Shown in pieces: positions 19,101 to 26,690 of a DNA stretch of 58,257 bases (within the stretch, counting starts at the first letter, position 1; every line of letters starts with the position of its first letter). A program made the translations under genes and the position numbers. The notes under the pieces were generated by a model, which saw only the letters and a list, made by a program, of their open reading frames with translations, had not been told where the DNA came from and ran no database searches. The stretch comes from an uncultured Treponema sp. (lineage in GTDB: Bacteria > Spirochaetota > Spirochaetia > Treponematales > Treponemataceae), in assembly GCA_947167745.1 (NCBI GenBank), contig CAMVJE010000009.1:1-58257 (forward strand). Direction: 5' to 3'.

Positions 19101-20176
19101 AACACTTGCAAATTGGGTATCGAATAATAGCAAGACTCTTGCCAATGTTATTATTACGCTTACTGAGGATATAACTCTTACGGAAGCTTTTTCTGTTCCG
19201 ATTGGAAGAAACTATAACGGTAATGAATATAAATTTAAAGGGACATTTGATGGAGGAGGACACACAATTTCTGGTTTGGATACTACTGGTCAGAGTACAA
19301 CTTCTCCCGCTTTTTTTGGGAACATAGGTGAAACAGGTGTTGTTAAAAACCTGATTCTAGAAGGAACTTCTACATGTGCTGGAATTGCAGGTATGGTATA
19401 TGGAAGAATTGAAAACTGCGAAAGCCGTGTAAATGTCACCGGCTCAAGAGCAAGTGGAATTGCAGCAAGTCTTTTTGATGACGCTGTTGTAGAAAATTGC
19501 AAAAACTCTGGAAATATTACAGGGTCTAACTATGCTGGCGGAATAACAGGGTATGCATCTAATCAAAATACTTTGATTACAGGATGCGAGAACACAGGAA
19601 ATATTACAGGGTCTTCTCAAGTTGGAGGAATAGTGGGTGATACTTTCTGTCGTATTGTAAACTGTGTAAATAGAGGAACAGTTACAAATACTAGTAGTTC
19701 TGGTGGTCCTACAGGTGGAATAGCAGGCAGTGTTTCCTGTTGGAAGACTAAGCATACGGGCATAGAGAATTGCTATAACACAGGAGTCGTTACCGCAAAA
19801 AAATATAGCGGAGGAATCGCTGGGGAAACAGATACATCATCAAGCCAAGGCTATAATGCGGTTGTAAAGAATTGCTACAACACTGGTACTGTAACGGCGT
19901 CAAGTGATTCGTCCAAGTGTGGGGGGGGTTATTGGGCAACAAGAAACCGGCGGAAGCGGCCTGCAAGAAATCGAAAACAACTATTATTTGTTTGGAAGTT
20001 GTGAGCGCGGTATTGGCGGCACTACTAGTGATTCCTCAGAAAAGACAGGACCTTTTCAAGCAGGGGCTTATGCTAGTCTTCTTGGCGAACTTAATCAATA
20101 TGTTACAAATAATCCTGATCCCGTGTATAAGACGTGGGTTTTAGGAAGTGATGGCAAGCCGACATTCAAGCAGTGA
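16144..20176 (+). pseudogene. Large beta-helix/GLUG surface lipoprotein, frameshifted at a G8 tract
   Basis: The frame opened at 16144 (lipobox FFVSC, AGGAGG ribosome site) encodes ~1260 residues of surface lipoprotein: Ig-like N-terminal part, a right-handed beta-helix region (~425-720, YYVSESG...GEPYRTIQYAI), then GLUG-type repeats (NCxNTGxVT...GGIxG). At 19921-19928 a run of eight G breaks the GLUG frame, and translation ends with an unrelated tail at 20004. The sense continues in the next frame (VIGQQETGGSGLQEIENNYY) to a stop at 20176. Seven Gs would restore the frame. This may be a phase-variable switch, a true mutation or a homopolymer sequencing error. It is in the operon after the barrel protein. 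Confidence 0.85.
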
Positions 20177-20204
20177 TTAAGATATAAAGCGAGGAGACAG
20201 ATTT

Positions 20205-23200
20205 ATGAACAAAAAGGCACTGATTACAAAACTAACTCTTTTATGTTCGGGATTTATGCTCTTTATCTCTTGCTCCAACATGCTGGCTTCTCAGGGGGAG
20301 TCTGCTTCCGCGAGGGGCTGTGAGACTGGCAGCGTGGTTTTTAACGGCTCCATTTGCGTAACCGGTGCTCTTCCTTCAAGCCTTAACGAGAGCCGTCATG
20401 CCGAACTTGATTCGGCATCTCTTGCACAGGAGATTCCGTGTCAAGCACGGAATGACAATACTTCAGCACGGAATGACAGTGTCGCCTCCCGCTCAGCCCT
20501 TCCTTCATACAACATCGGAATCGACTCTTACTACTATGTCACCGCTACCAAGACGGACGGCAGCGAAGCTTCCAATATAAACAACCTCAGTAACTCAACT
20601 TCCTTCACTACAACAAACGGCGTGACTTTTGCCCTGACACTTACAAACGGAAGCTGGAATATTGAGGCCGGCATTAAAAAAGCAAATTCTACTGGCATAG
20701 CAAGAGCGGACGATGTTTCTGTTATGTCTGAAACATATCCTGTAACTATATCAGCGGCAGATCCCGTGGTAAGCCACACTTTTTATCCAAAGCCTTCACA
20801 GAAAGGAAGCGGAAATGTGGCTTTAAATATCAGCTATGACTCAGGAACGGTTAATTCTGTAACTGCAAAATGTGGCAATGAAAGCTGGCCTGTCATCCCT
20901 GGCACGCAGCCTGCCATTGTAAAGGATTCCATAAAATCGGGCACTTATGACCTGAGCATTTATTTTTACAAAGATGATGAAAATGAAAATAACATTCTTG
21001 TCTACTCAACAGTTCAGACCATAAATGTCTTTGACAATATGCTCACAAACACCTGGGTAAGTGACGGAAGCGGATTGATAAGCGGCACTGGCGACTTTAA
21101 TCTTACTGCCGACCTTGTGAGCCAGTTTGCCCGCACCACATTTTATGTAGGCAGTACCAGTGTGGGCGCTGCCAGCGACATCACAGGAAACGGAAGCCCC
21201 TACGCTCCATTTGCCACAGTCACAAAGGTGGCGGAAGTCATTGCGGCTACAGGCAACAGATTAAAAGACTACAGGATTTATGTAAGTGGAACTGTGACAG
21301 GAGCGCAGGAGATTTCGGAAGGGGTAAACGGCAAGGCAAACTCAATTACGATTCAGGGCTACAACGGACTGGACACAAACGGAGAGCCAAAAGACTCTCT
21401 TAATGGAACTAGCGGAAATAGCGTAACTAGACCACTTAACATAAAGTCGAAAGTTCCTGTGACAATAACAAATCTCAAGATTACCGGAGGAAATATCGGT
21501 GGAAATGGTGGTGGAATATATATTGATACTGGTACAAATGTTTTGCTTGGTGATGGAGTTTTAGTAACCGGCAACACAGCGGTTTCTGGCGGAGGCATTT
21601 ACAACCTTGGAAAACTTTATCTTTATGGAAGCGCCATGGTAGGAAAGAAAACAGACACTGTGGCGACATCAACTTCTAAAGGAAACAAGGCGACAAAAAG
21701 TGGAGCCGGAATCTACAATCAAGGATCCCTTTACCTTGGCTACAGCTCATGGACAAGCGAAAGCGATAATAAATCAGCTCCACTTACTGGCGGCGTGTGC
21801 GGAAACTACAATGCAAACGCAACTAGTTCAACAGCTTTCGGTGGCGGAATTTACAACAAGGGACAAATTTACATTGCCAGCGGAAATGTTTCCAATAATT
21901 ACGCTCATTATGGAGCGGGCGTCTGCACAGAAAGCGCTGTAGCTATGACAGGCGGAACAATCGAAGGAAATGAAGGAGATAATAATTACTCTGCTGGCGG
22001 CGGTATTTATGTTTATGGAAGCAACGGCAGTTTTAGCATGAGTGGCGATGCTGTAATCAAAAACAATAGAAACATTACTTATGGAGCGGGCGTTTACATT
22101 TTGTATAACAGCAGTTTTGAAATGACAGGAGGAACAATCGAAAATAACACGGCAACATCAACGGGTTTTGGTGGAGCCGTTTACGTGCAAGCTAATGCAG
22201 CCGATGAGTATTGTGATTTTAAAATAGGAGCTGACGCATACATTCCATACGGCGAAAAGAAAAATGACATTCATATGTGTAATGGTTGGGCTAAGATTAA
22301 AATTTCCTCTTCCCTTGCAAAACACAGCGCGAGCGACCAGATTATGCTTAATCTGCATAATAACTACTACAGCAATGGAAATCCGCTTCTTATAGCAGAA
22401 AGTGGCGTTATTCTTGCAAACGAGGTTGGAAAATTTAAGGTGCCGCAATATGTCTCCTTGAATGACGGCCGCAAGGATTATTCGTTGGATTCTGAAGGAA
22501 AACTGCTTGAAGGATTGATTTTGCCTTCTTCTTCCAGCGACATGGTAAGCGGTAAAACCTATGCAGTCGCAGATTCTTCTGATATTAAAAAACTTGTTGA
22601 GTTTTCAAACAACGATTACGATTTTACTGGCGTTACATTAAAGCTGGGCGCAGACATTACAATTGGCACGGTCTGGACTCCTATTGGAAATGAAACTGCA
22701 TTTAGAGGAACTTTTGATGGAAATGAAAAGACTGTTACATTCGCTACGGAGGCAATTGCTGATGCTGTTTTTGGAACTGTAGGGGGTACCGTAAAGAACC
22801 TTAAAGTTGCCGGAAGCACACATGTAGCCGGCATTGCAAAAGAGGCCAACGGTGCTTCTGCACTTATAGAAAACTGTGAAAGCTCGGCAACGGTAACAAG
22901 CTCTGAACAATATTGTGCAGGCATTGTTGCATATGTAAATAACGCAACAATAAAAGGCTGTGTGAACAATGGAAGAGTTATTAGTATGTATGTGACGGAT
23001 CAAAGTGTAGGTATTAGTCTAAAAGGTGCCGGTGGCATTACAGGTCCTATTCAAAATGGTGGAATTATAGACTCTTGCACAAATACAGGAAGTGTCACAG
23101 GTCTTGGTGCAGGTGGAATTACATCTTTTATAGATACTAGTTGTACAATCAGAAATTCACAAAATTCAGGAGATATAACTTCAAGAGAACGCTATGCGGG

Positions 23201-23765
23201 AGGAATTGTTGGTGTAGCATCTGGAGATGGTAATGATCTTTCTAAAGCCCCCCACATAGATAACTGCTTCAACAGTGGTTCTGTAACTGCCTCAGGTACG
23301 GGAGTAAGTGTTTATGCCGGAGGAATTGCCGGACAACTTGGCGGAGGAAATATTGCATGTGCCAAAAATTGTCTAAATATAGGAAATGTTTCTTTAAGTC
23401 CAAGCGCAGCATCAGGAAGTAAGGTGGGGGCACTTTTTGGTACTAAATGGAACAAAAGCACAGTAGATTACTGTTATTATAGAGAGGGGTGCGCAGGTTC
23501 TAGCTTTGGAATTGGCGGCTCGACGAGCGATACGACAAATGAATGTATAAAAGCAACTCAATCCGGTTCGAATAACGCTGTTATTTCTGTTAGCGTAACG
23601 GTTTCTAGTTCTGTTGGCGGAACGATTAACTCCTTTAACTATCCCGCCAATTTTACAGTATGCGATCCTCTAAATACCTGGGTAGACTACAACAACTCAG
23701 ACAACTTATACTTAGAATGGGAAACAGACAGCAACCACTGGCCTAAGCTGAAAGCCGGGCAATGA
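20205..23765 (+). CDS. Large beta-helix/GLUG surface lipoprotein with in-frame palindromic repeat
   Basis: A 1186-residue protein with lipobox (LFISC, GAGGAG ribosome site at 20192). After a Ser-rich start come a shared N-terminal domain, a right-handed beta-helix with GGGIYN-type coils (~390-700) and GLUG repeats (~800-1120). Residues ~64-84 (RHAELDSASLAQEIPCQARND) are encoded by a palindromic repeat element that the paralogue at 28858 lacks. The stop codon is also supplied by such a repeat: the end reads WPKLKAGQ, whereas the scar at 24419 reads WPKLKLQ. A 340-bp stretch (20712-21051) is identical to 29317-29656. Expected on the outer surface; probably adhesin or antigen. Confidence 0.88.
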   Translation: MNKKALITKLTLLCSGFMLFISCSNMLASQGESASARGCETGSVVFNGSICVTGALPSSLNESRHAELDSASLAQEIPCQARNDNTSARNDSVASRSALPSYNIGIDSYYYVTATKTDGSEASNINNLSNSTSFTTTNGVTFALTLTNGSWNIEAGIKKANSTGIARADDVSVMSETYPVTISAADPVVSHTFYPKPSQKGSGNVALNISYDSGTVNSVTAKCGNESWPVIPGTQPAIVKDSIKSGTYDLSIYFYKDDENENNILVYSTVQTINVFDNMLTNTWVSDGSGLISGTGDFNLTADLVSQFARTTFYVGSTSVGAASDITGNGSPYAPFATVTKVAEVIAATGNRLKDYRIYVSGTVTGAQEISEGVNGKANSITIQGYNGLDTNGEPKDSLNGTSGNSVTRPLNIKSKVPVTITNLKITGGNIGGNGGGIYIDTGTNVLLGDGVLVTGNTAVSGGGIYNLGKLYLYGSAMVGKKTDTVATSTSKGNKATKSGAGIYNQGSLYLGYSSWTSESDNKSAPLTGGVCGNYNANATSSTAFGGGIYNKGQIYIASGNVSNNYAHYGAGVCTESAVAMTGGTIEGNEGDNNYSAGGGIYVYGSNGSFSMSGDAVIKNNRNITYGAGVYILYNSSFEMTGGTIENNTATSTGFGGAVYVQANAADEYCDFKIGADAYIPYGEKKNDIHMCNGWAKIKISSSLAKHSASDQIMLNLHNNYYSNGNPLLIAESGVILANEVGKFKVPQYVSLNDGRKDYSLDSEGKLLEGLILPSSSSDMVSGKTYAVADSSDIKKLVEFSNNDYDFTGVTLKLGADITIGTVWTPIGNETAFRGTFDGNEKTVTFATEAIADAVFGTVGGTVKNLKVAGSTHVAGIAKEANGASALIENCESSATVTSSEQYCAGIVAYVNNATIKGCVNNGRVISMYVTDQSVGISLKGAGGITGPIQNGGIIDSCTNTGSVTGLGAGGITSFIDTSCTIRNSQNSGDITSRERYAGGIVGVASGDGNDLSKAPHIDNCFNSGSVTASGTGVSVYAGGIAGQLGGGNIACAKNCLNIGNVSLSPSAASGSKVGALFGTKWNKSTVDYCYYREGCAGSSFGIGGSTSDTTNECIKATQSGSNNAVISVSVTVSSSVGGTINSFNYPANFTVCDPLNTWVDYNNSDNLYLEWETDSNHWPKLKAGQ
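20395..20477. repeat. Palindromic GTCATG...AATGAC element inside a coding sequence
   Basis: Bases 20395-20456 form a two-part palindromic element: GTCATGCCGA...TTCGGCAT, then ATTCCGTG...CACGGAATGAC, bounded by inverted GTCAT/ATGAC ends. A second half-copy (AGCACGGAATGAC) follows at 20465-20477. The family matches the intergenic copies at 23.8, 26.2 and 27.5 kb. The element keeps the reading frame of the lipoprotein open. Confidence 0.75.
20712..21051. repeat. 340-bp identical tract shared with 29317-29656
   Basis: By eye, 20712-21051 and 29317-29656 are identical base for base, and the sequences diverge on both sides within the same two lipoprotein genes. This is the signature of recent gene conversion or a recent partial duplication. 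It encodes the shared domain from DVSVMSETYPV to FDNMLTN. Confidence 0.85.
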
Positions 23766-23928
23766 CAGGGGAGTGTCATTATCGGGCAACCATGTCATTC
23801 CCGCGCTCGACGCGGGAATCCCTGTCATTATCGGGCTTGACCCGATAATCCCCCTGCATGAGATTGCCGTGTCAAGCACGGCAATGACAAGGTGGCAAGC
23901 CGGGCAATGACAGTGGGCAGGCATCTAA
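23762..23928. repeat. Cluster of palindromic GTCATT/AATGAC repeats
   Basis: Several units with inverted arms follow one another: GTCATTCCCGCG-CTCGA-CGCGGGAAT, GTCATTATCGGG-CTTGA-CCCGATAAT, and ATTGCCGTG-TCAAG-CACGGCAATGAC. Bases 23794-23853 are identical to 26173-26232. The first unit overlaps the 3' end of the lipoprotein gene and provides its TGA stop. These resemble non-autonomous, REP/MITE-like elements. No transposase is nearby. Confidence 0.8.
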
Positions 23929-24225
23929 AAGGAGACGAATATATGCAGTTTAACAATTCTTTCGTAATTTATTTTCGTAAAATTGTATATTTTCGTAATT
24001 TTTGCTATAATTTTCGTAAATCACTCAACTGTAATTGACGAAACCCCGGTCGAAAGAAACGCTTGCGAAAGAGTTTGGTTTTGACGAAAAGCATCCAGCC
24101 TATTTTATAAAGAACTATATAATTCCTCTTATTGAAGAAGGAAAATTAAGATACACAATTCCTGAAAAACCCAAAAGCAAAAACCAGCAGATTGTTGCTG
24201 CTGCCAGCAAGGAGACGAATATATG
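23929..24225. repeat. 17-bp direct repeat flanking an inserted fragment
   Basis: AAGGAGACGAATATATG occurs at 23929-23945 and at 24209-24225. Each contains a ribosome site and an ATG like those of the lipoprotein genes. The enclosed segment (23946-24208) carries four TTTCGTAA motifs and the small ORF at 24035, which suggests an insertion with duplication of the lipoprotein start region. Confidence 0.6.
23960..24019. repeat. Four TTTCGTAA motifs in 60 bases
   Basis: TTTCGTAA begins at 23960, 23973, 23991 and 24012 in a very AT-rich stretch. Spacing is irregular (13, 18, 21). It could be an operator array or simply low-complexity sequence. No gene with a good start immediately follows. Confidence 0.4.
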
Positions 24226-24226
24226 A
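24035..24226 (+). pseudogene. C-terminal fragment of an AlbA/RecG-like or Fic-type protein
   Basis: The 63-residue frame (TKPRSKETLAKEFGFDEKHPAYF, then LIEEGKLRYTIPEKPKSKNQQIV) matches the winged-helix tail seen at the C-terminus of AlbA_2/RecG-like ATP-binding regulators and some Fic proteins. The only start is a TTG directly after an in-frame TAA, and the upstream two thirds of such proteins are missing. It is therefore best read as a decayed fragment. Independent function is unlikely. Confidence 0.6.
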
Positions 24227-24342
24227 AGAAAAGGTCACTGATTACAAAACTGACTCTTTTGTACGTGGGGCTTGATGGACTTTTAATTTTATCTTACTCT
24301 ACTAGAGTTCGCTCTAGTAGAGTAAACTCTAGTGAATTGTAA
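24223..24342 (+). pseudogene. Truncated lipoprotein paralogue, 5' end
   Basis: The ATG at 24223 opens 39 codons beginning MKKRSLITKLTLLYVG, clearly related to the start of the lipoprotein at 20205 (MNKKALITKLTLLCSG). The lipobox is lost, and the frame ends after a perfect hairpin at 24294-24325. This is the head of a lost paralogue whose tail survives at about 24375-24430. Confidence 0.7.
24294..24325. repeat. Perfect 14-bp hairpin
   Basis: Bases 24294-24307 (TTACTCTACTAGAG) are the exact reverse complement of 24312-24325, with a TTCG loop. There is no T-tract, so it is not a typical terminator. It sits in the decayed lipoprotein head and may be a separate small palindromic element. Confidence 0.7.
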
Positions 24343-24374
24343 TATAACAGAATAAACGGAAATGCTTGGCGTAT

Positions 24375-24430
24375 TATACTTAGAATGGGAAACAGACAGC
24401 AACTATTGGCCTAAGCTGAAATTGCAGTAA
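24375..24430 (+). pseudogene. Truncated lipoprotein paralogue, 3' end
   Basis: TTATACTTAGAATGGGAAAC and the following bases match the 3' end of the lipoprotein gene at 20205 (LEWETDSN.WPKLK), but here the reading ends in LQ-stop (TTGCAGTAA). This shows what the normal C-terminus was before the palindromic repeat joined the intact gene. Confidence 0.75.
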
Positions 24431-24458
24431 AGGGAACTTAAAAGATACAGGACTTAGA

Positions 24459-25220
24459 ATGAAAAGAGGAATTCTTCAAGTCGCGGGCATTGGACCTGGG
24501 AAATATGAAGTTATGACCGGAGAATGTGCGGAAGCGTTGAAAAATTGTGACTGTATCGCAGGATATGAGCTTTACATCCAACTGGTAAAATCTCGCTTTC
24601 CGGCCAAAGAATTTCTCTCTACTCCCATGCGGAAGGAAGAAGAACGCTGCCGGCTTGCCCTGGAAGAAGCTGCTAAAGGTAAAAATGTAGTTTTCGTTTG
24701 CTCAGGGGATGCCGGTGTTTACGGGATGGCGGGGCTGATTTACGAAATTGCCTCCGAATCACAAGAATTTAACAACATCGAAATTAAAGTATTACCAGGA
24801 ATTACGGCGGCTCTAAGCGGTTCGGCCCTGCTGGGTGCCCCACTGATTCATGATTTTTCTGTTATCAGCCTGAGCGATTTAATGACCCCTTGGGAAAAAA
24901 TTGAAAAAAGGCTGGAATTGGCTTCTCTAGCGGATTTCTGTCTCGTCCTTTACAATCCCATGAGTCATAAGCGCAGGGATTATCTTTTTAAGGCTTGTCA
25001 GATTCTTCTAAAAAATTTCCCTCCAAGCCGCCCTTGTGGCTGGGCAAAAAACATCGGCAGGGAAGGTGAGGAAAGCCAAATCTGCACTCTAAGTGAATTG
25101 CAGAATGCCCAGCTTGATATGTTCACCACGGTTTTTATAGGCAATTCCCAGACAAAAGTGATTGAAACGCCGCAGGGGAAGAAACTTGTTACACCCAGAG
25201 GTTATGAATTTGAAAAGTGA
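24459..25220 (+). CDS. cobJ: Cobalt-precorrin-3B C17-methyltransferase
   Basis: A 253-residue tetrapyrrole (SAM) methylase: GIGPGK near the start, VCSGDAGVYGMAGL (~79-92), LPGITAALSGSALLGAPL (~110-127) and LYNPMSHKR are the CbiH/CobJ signature blocks. It transfers a methyl group to C17 with ring contraction in corrin synthesis. The bases just before its ATG (GATACAGGACTTAGA) match the 3' end of cbiG, so it was once directly behind cbiG. cobK begins within its last codons. Confidence 0.95.
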   Translation: MKRGILQVAGIGPGKYEVMTGECAEALKNCDCIAGYELYIQLVKSRFPAKEFLSTPMRKEEERCRLALEEAAKGKNVVFVCSGDAGVYGMAGLIYEIASESQEFNNIEIKVLPGITAALSGSALLGAPLIHDFSVISLSDLMTPWEKIEKRLELASLADFCLVLYNPMSHKRRDYLFKACQILLKNFPPSRPCGWAKNIGREGEESQICTLSELQNAQLDMFTTVFIGNSQTKVIETPQGKKLVTPRGYEFEK

Positions 25221-25989
25221 AGTTTTCATCTTTGCGGGAACAAGTGAAGGCCGGGAAATTGCAGAAATCCTTGCACAAAAGGGCTTCCTATGTACTGTGA
25301 GCGTTGCCACTGAATATGGTGCAAGTCTGCTTTCGGAGTCAGAAAATCTCAGGGTCTTGCAGGGGCGGCTTTCCAGCTGCCAGATGGCGGAACTTTTCTC
25401 CCAAAAAGAATATCTTTGCGTCATTGATGCGACGCACCCCTTTGCCACGGAAGTTTCAAAAGAAATCAGGAAGGCCTGCAATCTTACAAAAAAGCGCTAT
25501 ATCCGTTTTGCCAGGGAAACTTCCTGTTCTTTAAAATCTTTTTCTTCATTCCCGGATATTTCTTCCGCTGCGGACTGGCTTGAGGAGCAGGATGGCGTGA
25601 TTTTTGTCAGCACGGGCAGCAAGGAACTTCCCGTCCTTTCGCAAAAAATATCTGATAAGTCACGCCTTTTCGTCAGGGTTCTTCCTCTGGCAGAAAGTCT
25701 TGAAATTTGTGCTGAATGTAACATTCCAGAGAATCAGATTATCGCCATGAAAGGACCTTTTTCGATGGAAGAAAACGAAAAACATTTTGCTCAAAGCGGT
25801 GCAAAAATTCTTCTCACAAAAGAAAGCGGAGCAAGAGGCGGTTACTTTGAGAAAATTCAGGCGGCCGAAAAGCTGGGGCTTAAAATCGCAGTGATTCAAA
25901 ATCCTGAAAGGGAAGTTGACTTACAGAAATGTGAATTGAGCTTTTCTTCAATAAAGGAAATGCTGGACGAACTTTTTGCATTATCTTAA
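25204..25989 (+). CDS. cobK: Cobalt-precorrin-6A reductase
   Basis: A protein of about 261 residues. ATG 25204 is chosen over an upstream in-frame ATG (25162), which would overlap cobJ by 59 bases. IFAGTSEGREIAEIL is the CobK/CbiJ N-terminal nucleotide-binding motif; CVIDATHPFA and TKESGARGG are further family blocks. It reduces precorrin-6A with a nicotinamide cofactor. It overlaps the 3' end of cobJ by 17 bases and is followed after 17 bases by a truncated lipoprotein start. Confidence 0.93.
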   Translation: MNLKSEVFIFAGTSEGREIAEILAQKGFLCTVSVATEYGASLLSESENLRVLQGRLSSCQMAELFSQKEYLCVIDATHPFATEVSKEIRKACNLTKKRYIRFARETSCSLKSFSSFPDISSAADWLEEQDGVIFVSTGSKELPVLSQKISDKSRLFVRVLPLAESLEICAECNIPENQIIAMKGPFSMEENEKHFAQSGAKILLTKESGARGGYFEKIQAAEKLGLKIAVIQNPEREVDLQKCELSFSSIKEMLDELFALS

Positions 25990-26006
25990 AATAATTAGGG
26001 GAGAAT

Positions 26007-26144
26007 ATGAAAAGTTTCGGAAAAAGTAATACTGCCGTACAGACAAGTCTCGGGGTGAAGTCATTCATTTTACTCGTTGTTTCTTTACTGGCAATTTCCT
26101 GCTCCAACATGCTTGGCTCTCAGGGGGAGTCTTCTTCTGCGTAG
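26007..26144 (+). pseudogene. Truncated lipoprotein (5' copy of the 28858 gene)
   Basis: 45 codons nearly identical to the start of the giant lipoprotein at 28858 (signal peptide, lipobox LLAISC, SNMLGSQGE), including its ribosome site. The frame hits TAG at 26142, right where palindromic repeats begin. The cobK-end/lipoprotein-start junction (25975 onward) is the same as at 28826. If expressed it would be a lipidated 20-residue stub. Confidence 0.85.
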
Positions 26145-26149
26145 TAGGT

Positions 26150-26270
26150 GTGTCATTCCCGCGCTGCATGGTGTCATTCCCGCGCTCGACGCGGGAATCC
26201 CTGTCATTATCGGGCTTGACCCGATAATCCCCTGCGTGAGATTGCCCGGTCAAGCCGGGCAATGACAAGG
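26150..26270. repeat. Cluster of palindromic GTCATT/AATGAC repeats
   Basis: Same family as at 23762, with a 60-bp block (26173-26232) identical to 23794-23853. The last unit (ATTGCCCGG-TCAAG-CCGGGCAATGAC) has compensated arm changes relative to the CACGG unit at 23863. This means both arms change together, as expected for a folded element. Confidence 0.8.
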
Positions 26271-26287
26271 CTTCAGGTAAGCGACAG

Positions 26288-26315
26288 TTGACAAATTAAT
26301 AGAATGTGGTATAGT
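26288..26315 (+). promoter_or_regulatory. Sigma70 promoter of a small RNA
   Basis: TTGACA at 26288-26293 and TATAGT at 26310-26315 with a 16-base spacer form one of the best promoters in the window. It does not precede any convincing ORF on this strand but leads into a short structured region that ends in a terminator. Confidence 0.7.
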
Positions 26316-26321
26316 AAGAGG

Positions 26322-26428
26322 AAAGGAGCACCCGCGACAAGCGTCTTGCCCCACAAATTGGTTTAAAGTCTAACTTTTCCGTCAGACTTCGCCCACTCTG
26401 TGGATCAGACAGGGTGGGCTATTTTTTT
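26322..26428 (+). ncRNA. Candidate small (antitoxin-type) RNA
   Basis: About 107 nt from the promoter at 26288 to a T-tract at 26422-26428. It can fold into AAGTCTAAC/GTCAGACTT (one mismatch, ~26365-26389) and the terminal hairpin at 26391-26419. There is no start codon with a ribosome site in frame with a plausible peptide. Its 3' end is antisense to the end of the 40-residue hydrophobic peptide gene on the other strand, which is the arrangement of several type I antitoxin RNAs. Existence as a transcript is inferred from promoter and terminator only. Confidence 0.55.
26391..26428 (+). terminator. Rho-independent terminator of the small RNA
   Basis: GCCCACTCTG (26391-26400) pairs with CAGA (26406-26409) and GTGGGC (26414-26419), leaving a small bulge, and is followed by TATTTTTTT. 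On the other strand the hairpin lies just after the stop codon of the small peptide gene but lacks a T-tract. Confidence 0.75.
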
Positions 26429-26541
26429 ACTCGCTTTCCTTTTTTCCGTCTACGGAGAAGGCGCTGAATAATGTCGATGACAAGCTGAATGACACGAAGT
26501 GCCAAATCAAGAATTTCATACAAACTACGCCATCGCGGCAT
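26419..26541 (-). CDS. Candidate type I toxin: 40-residue amphipathic membrane peptide
   Basis: Forty codons, ATG 26541 to TAG 26419. A hydrophobic, regularly spaced helix (LYEILDLALRVIQLVIDII) is followed by a strongly basic tail (RLLRRRKKGKRVKK), as in many type I toxins and membrane-active peptides. The ATG lies in the loop of a GCGGC-TAT-GCCGC hairpin, and a 10-bp hairpin (26561-26583) lies in the leader, so translation may be held back by structure. No strong ribosome site is seen next to the ATG, which is a weakness. A good promoter stands at 26691-26719. The gene was missed by simple ORF calling because of its size. Confidence 0.5.
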   Translation of the reverse strand: MPRWRSLYEILDLALRVIQLVIDIIQRLLRRRKKGKRVKK

Positions 26542-26690
26542 AGCCGCTCGGAAACTCGCTCAAAACTCACCTCGTGAGTTTTGGCGGCTTTCAGCCGTCG
26601 CTCCCTACATAGCAGCCTCCCAAACAAGAATTCCAGCCGTGCGGCCGGTCGAGTTCGGGGGCAATCCGCCCATGTCACGGGTGCAGATAA

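Noticed and set aside
25304..25316. GCCACTG resembling a B12-box
   Set aside because: It is inside cobK coding sequence, not in a leader, and no other riboswitch parts are nearby.
23762..26270. Palindromic repeat clusters as a CRISPR array
   Set aside because: Units differ in arm sequence, have no regular spacing or unique spacers, and no cas gene is present.
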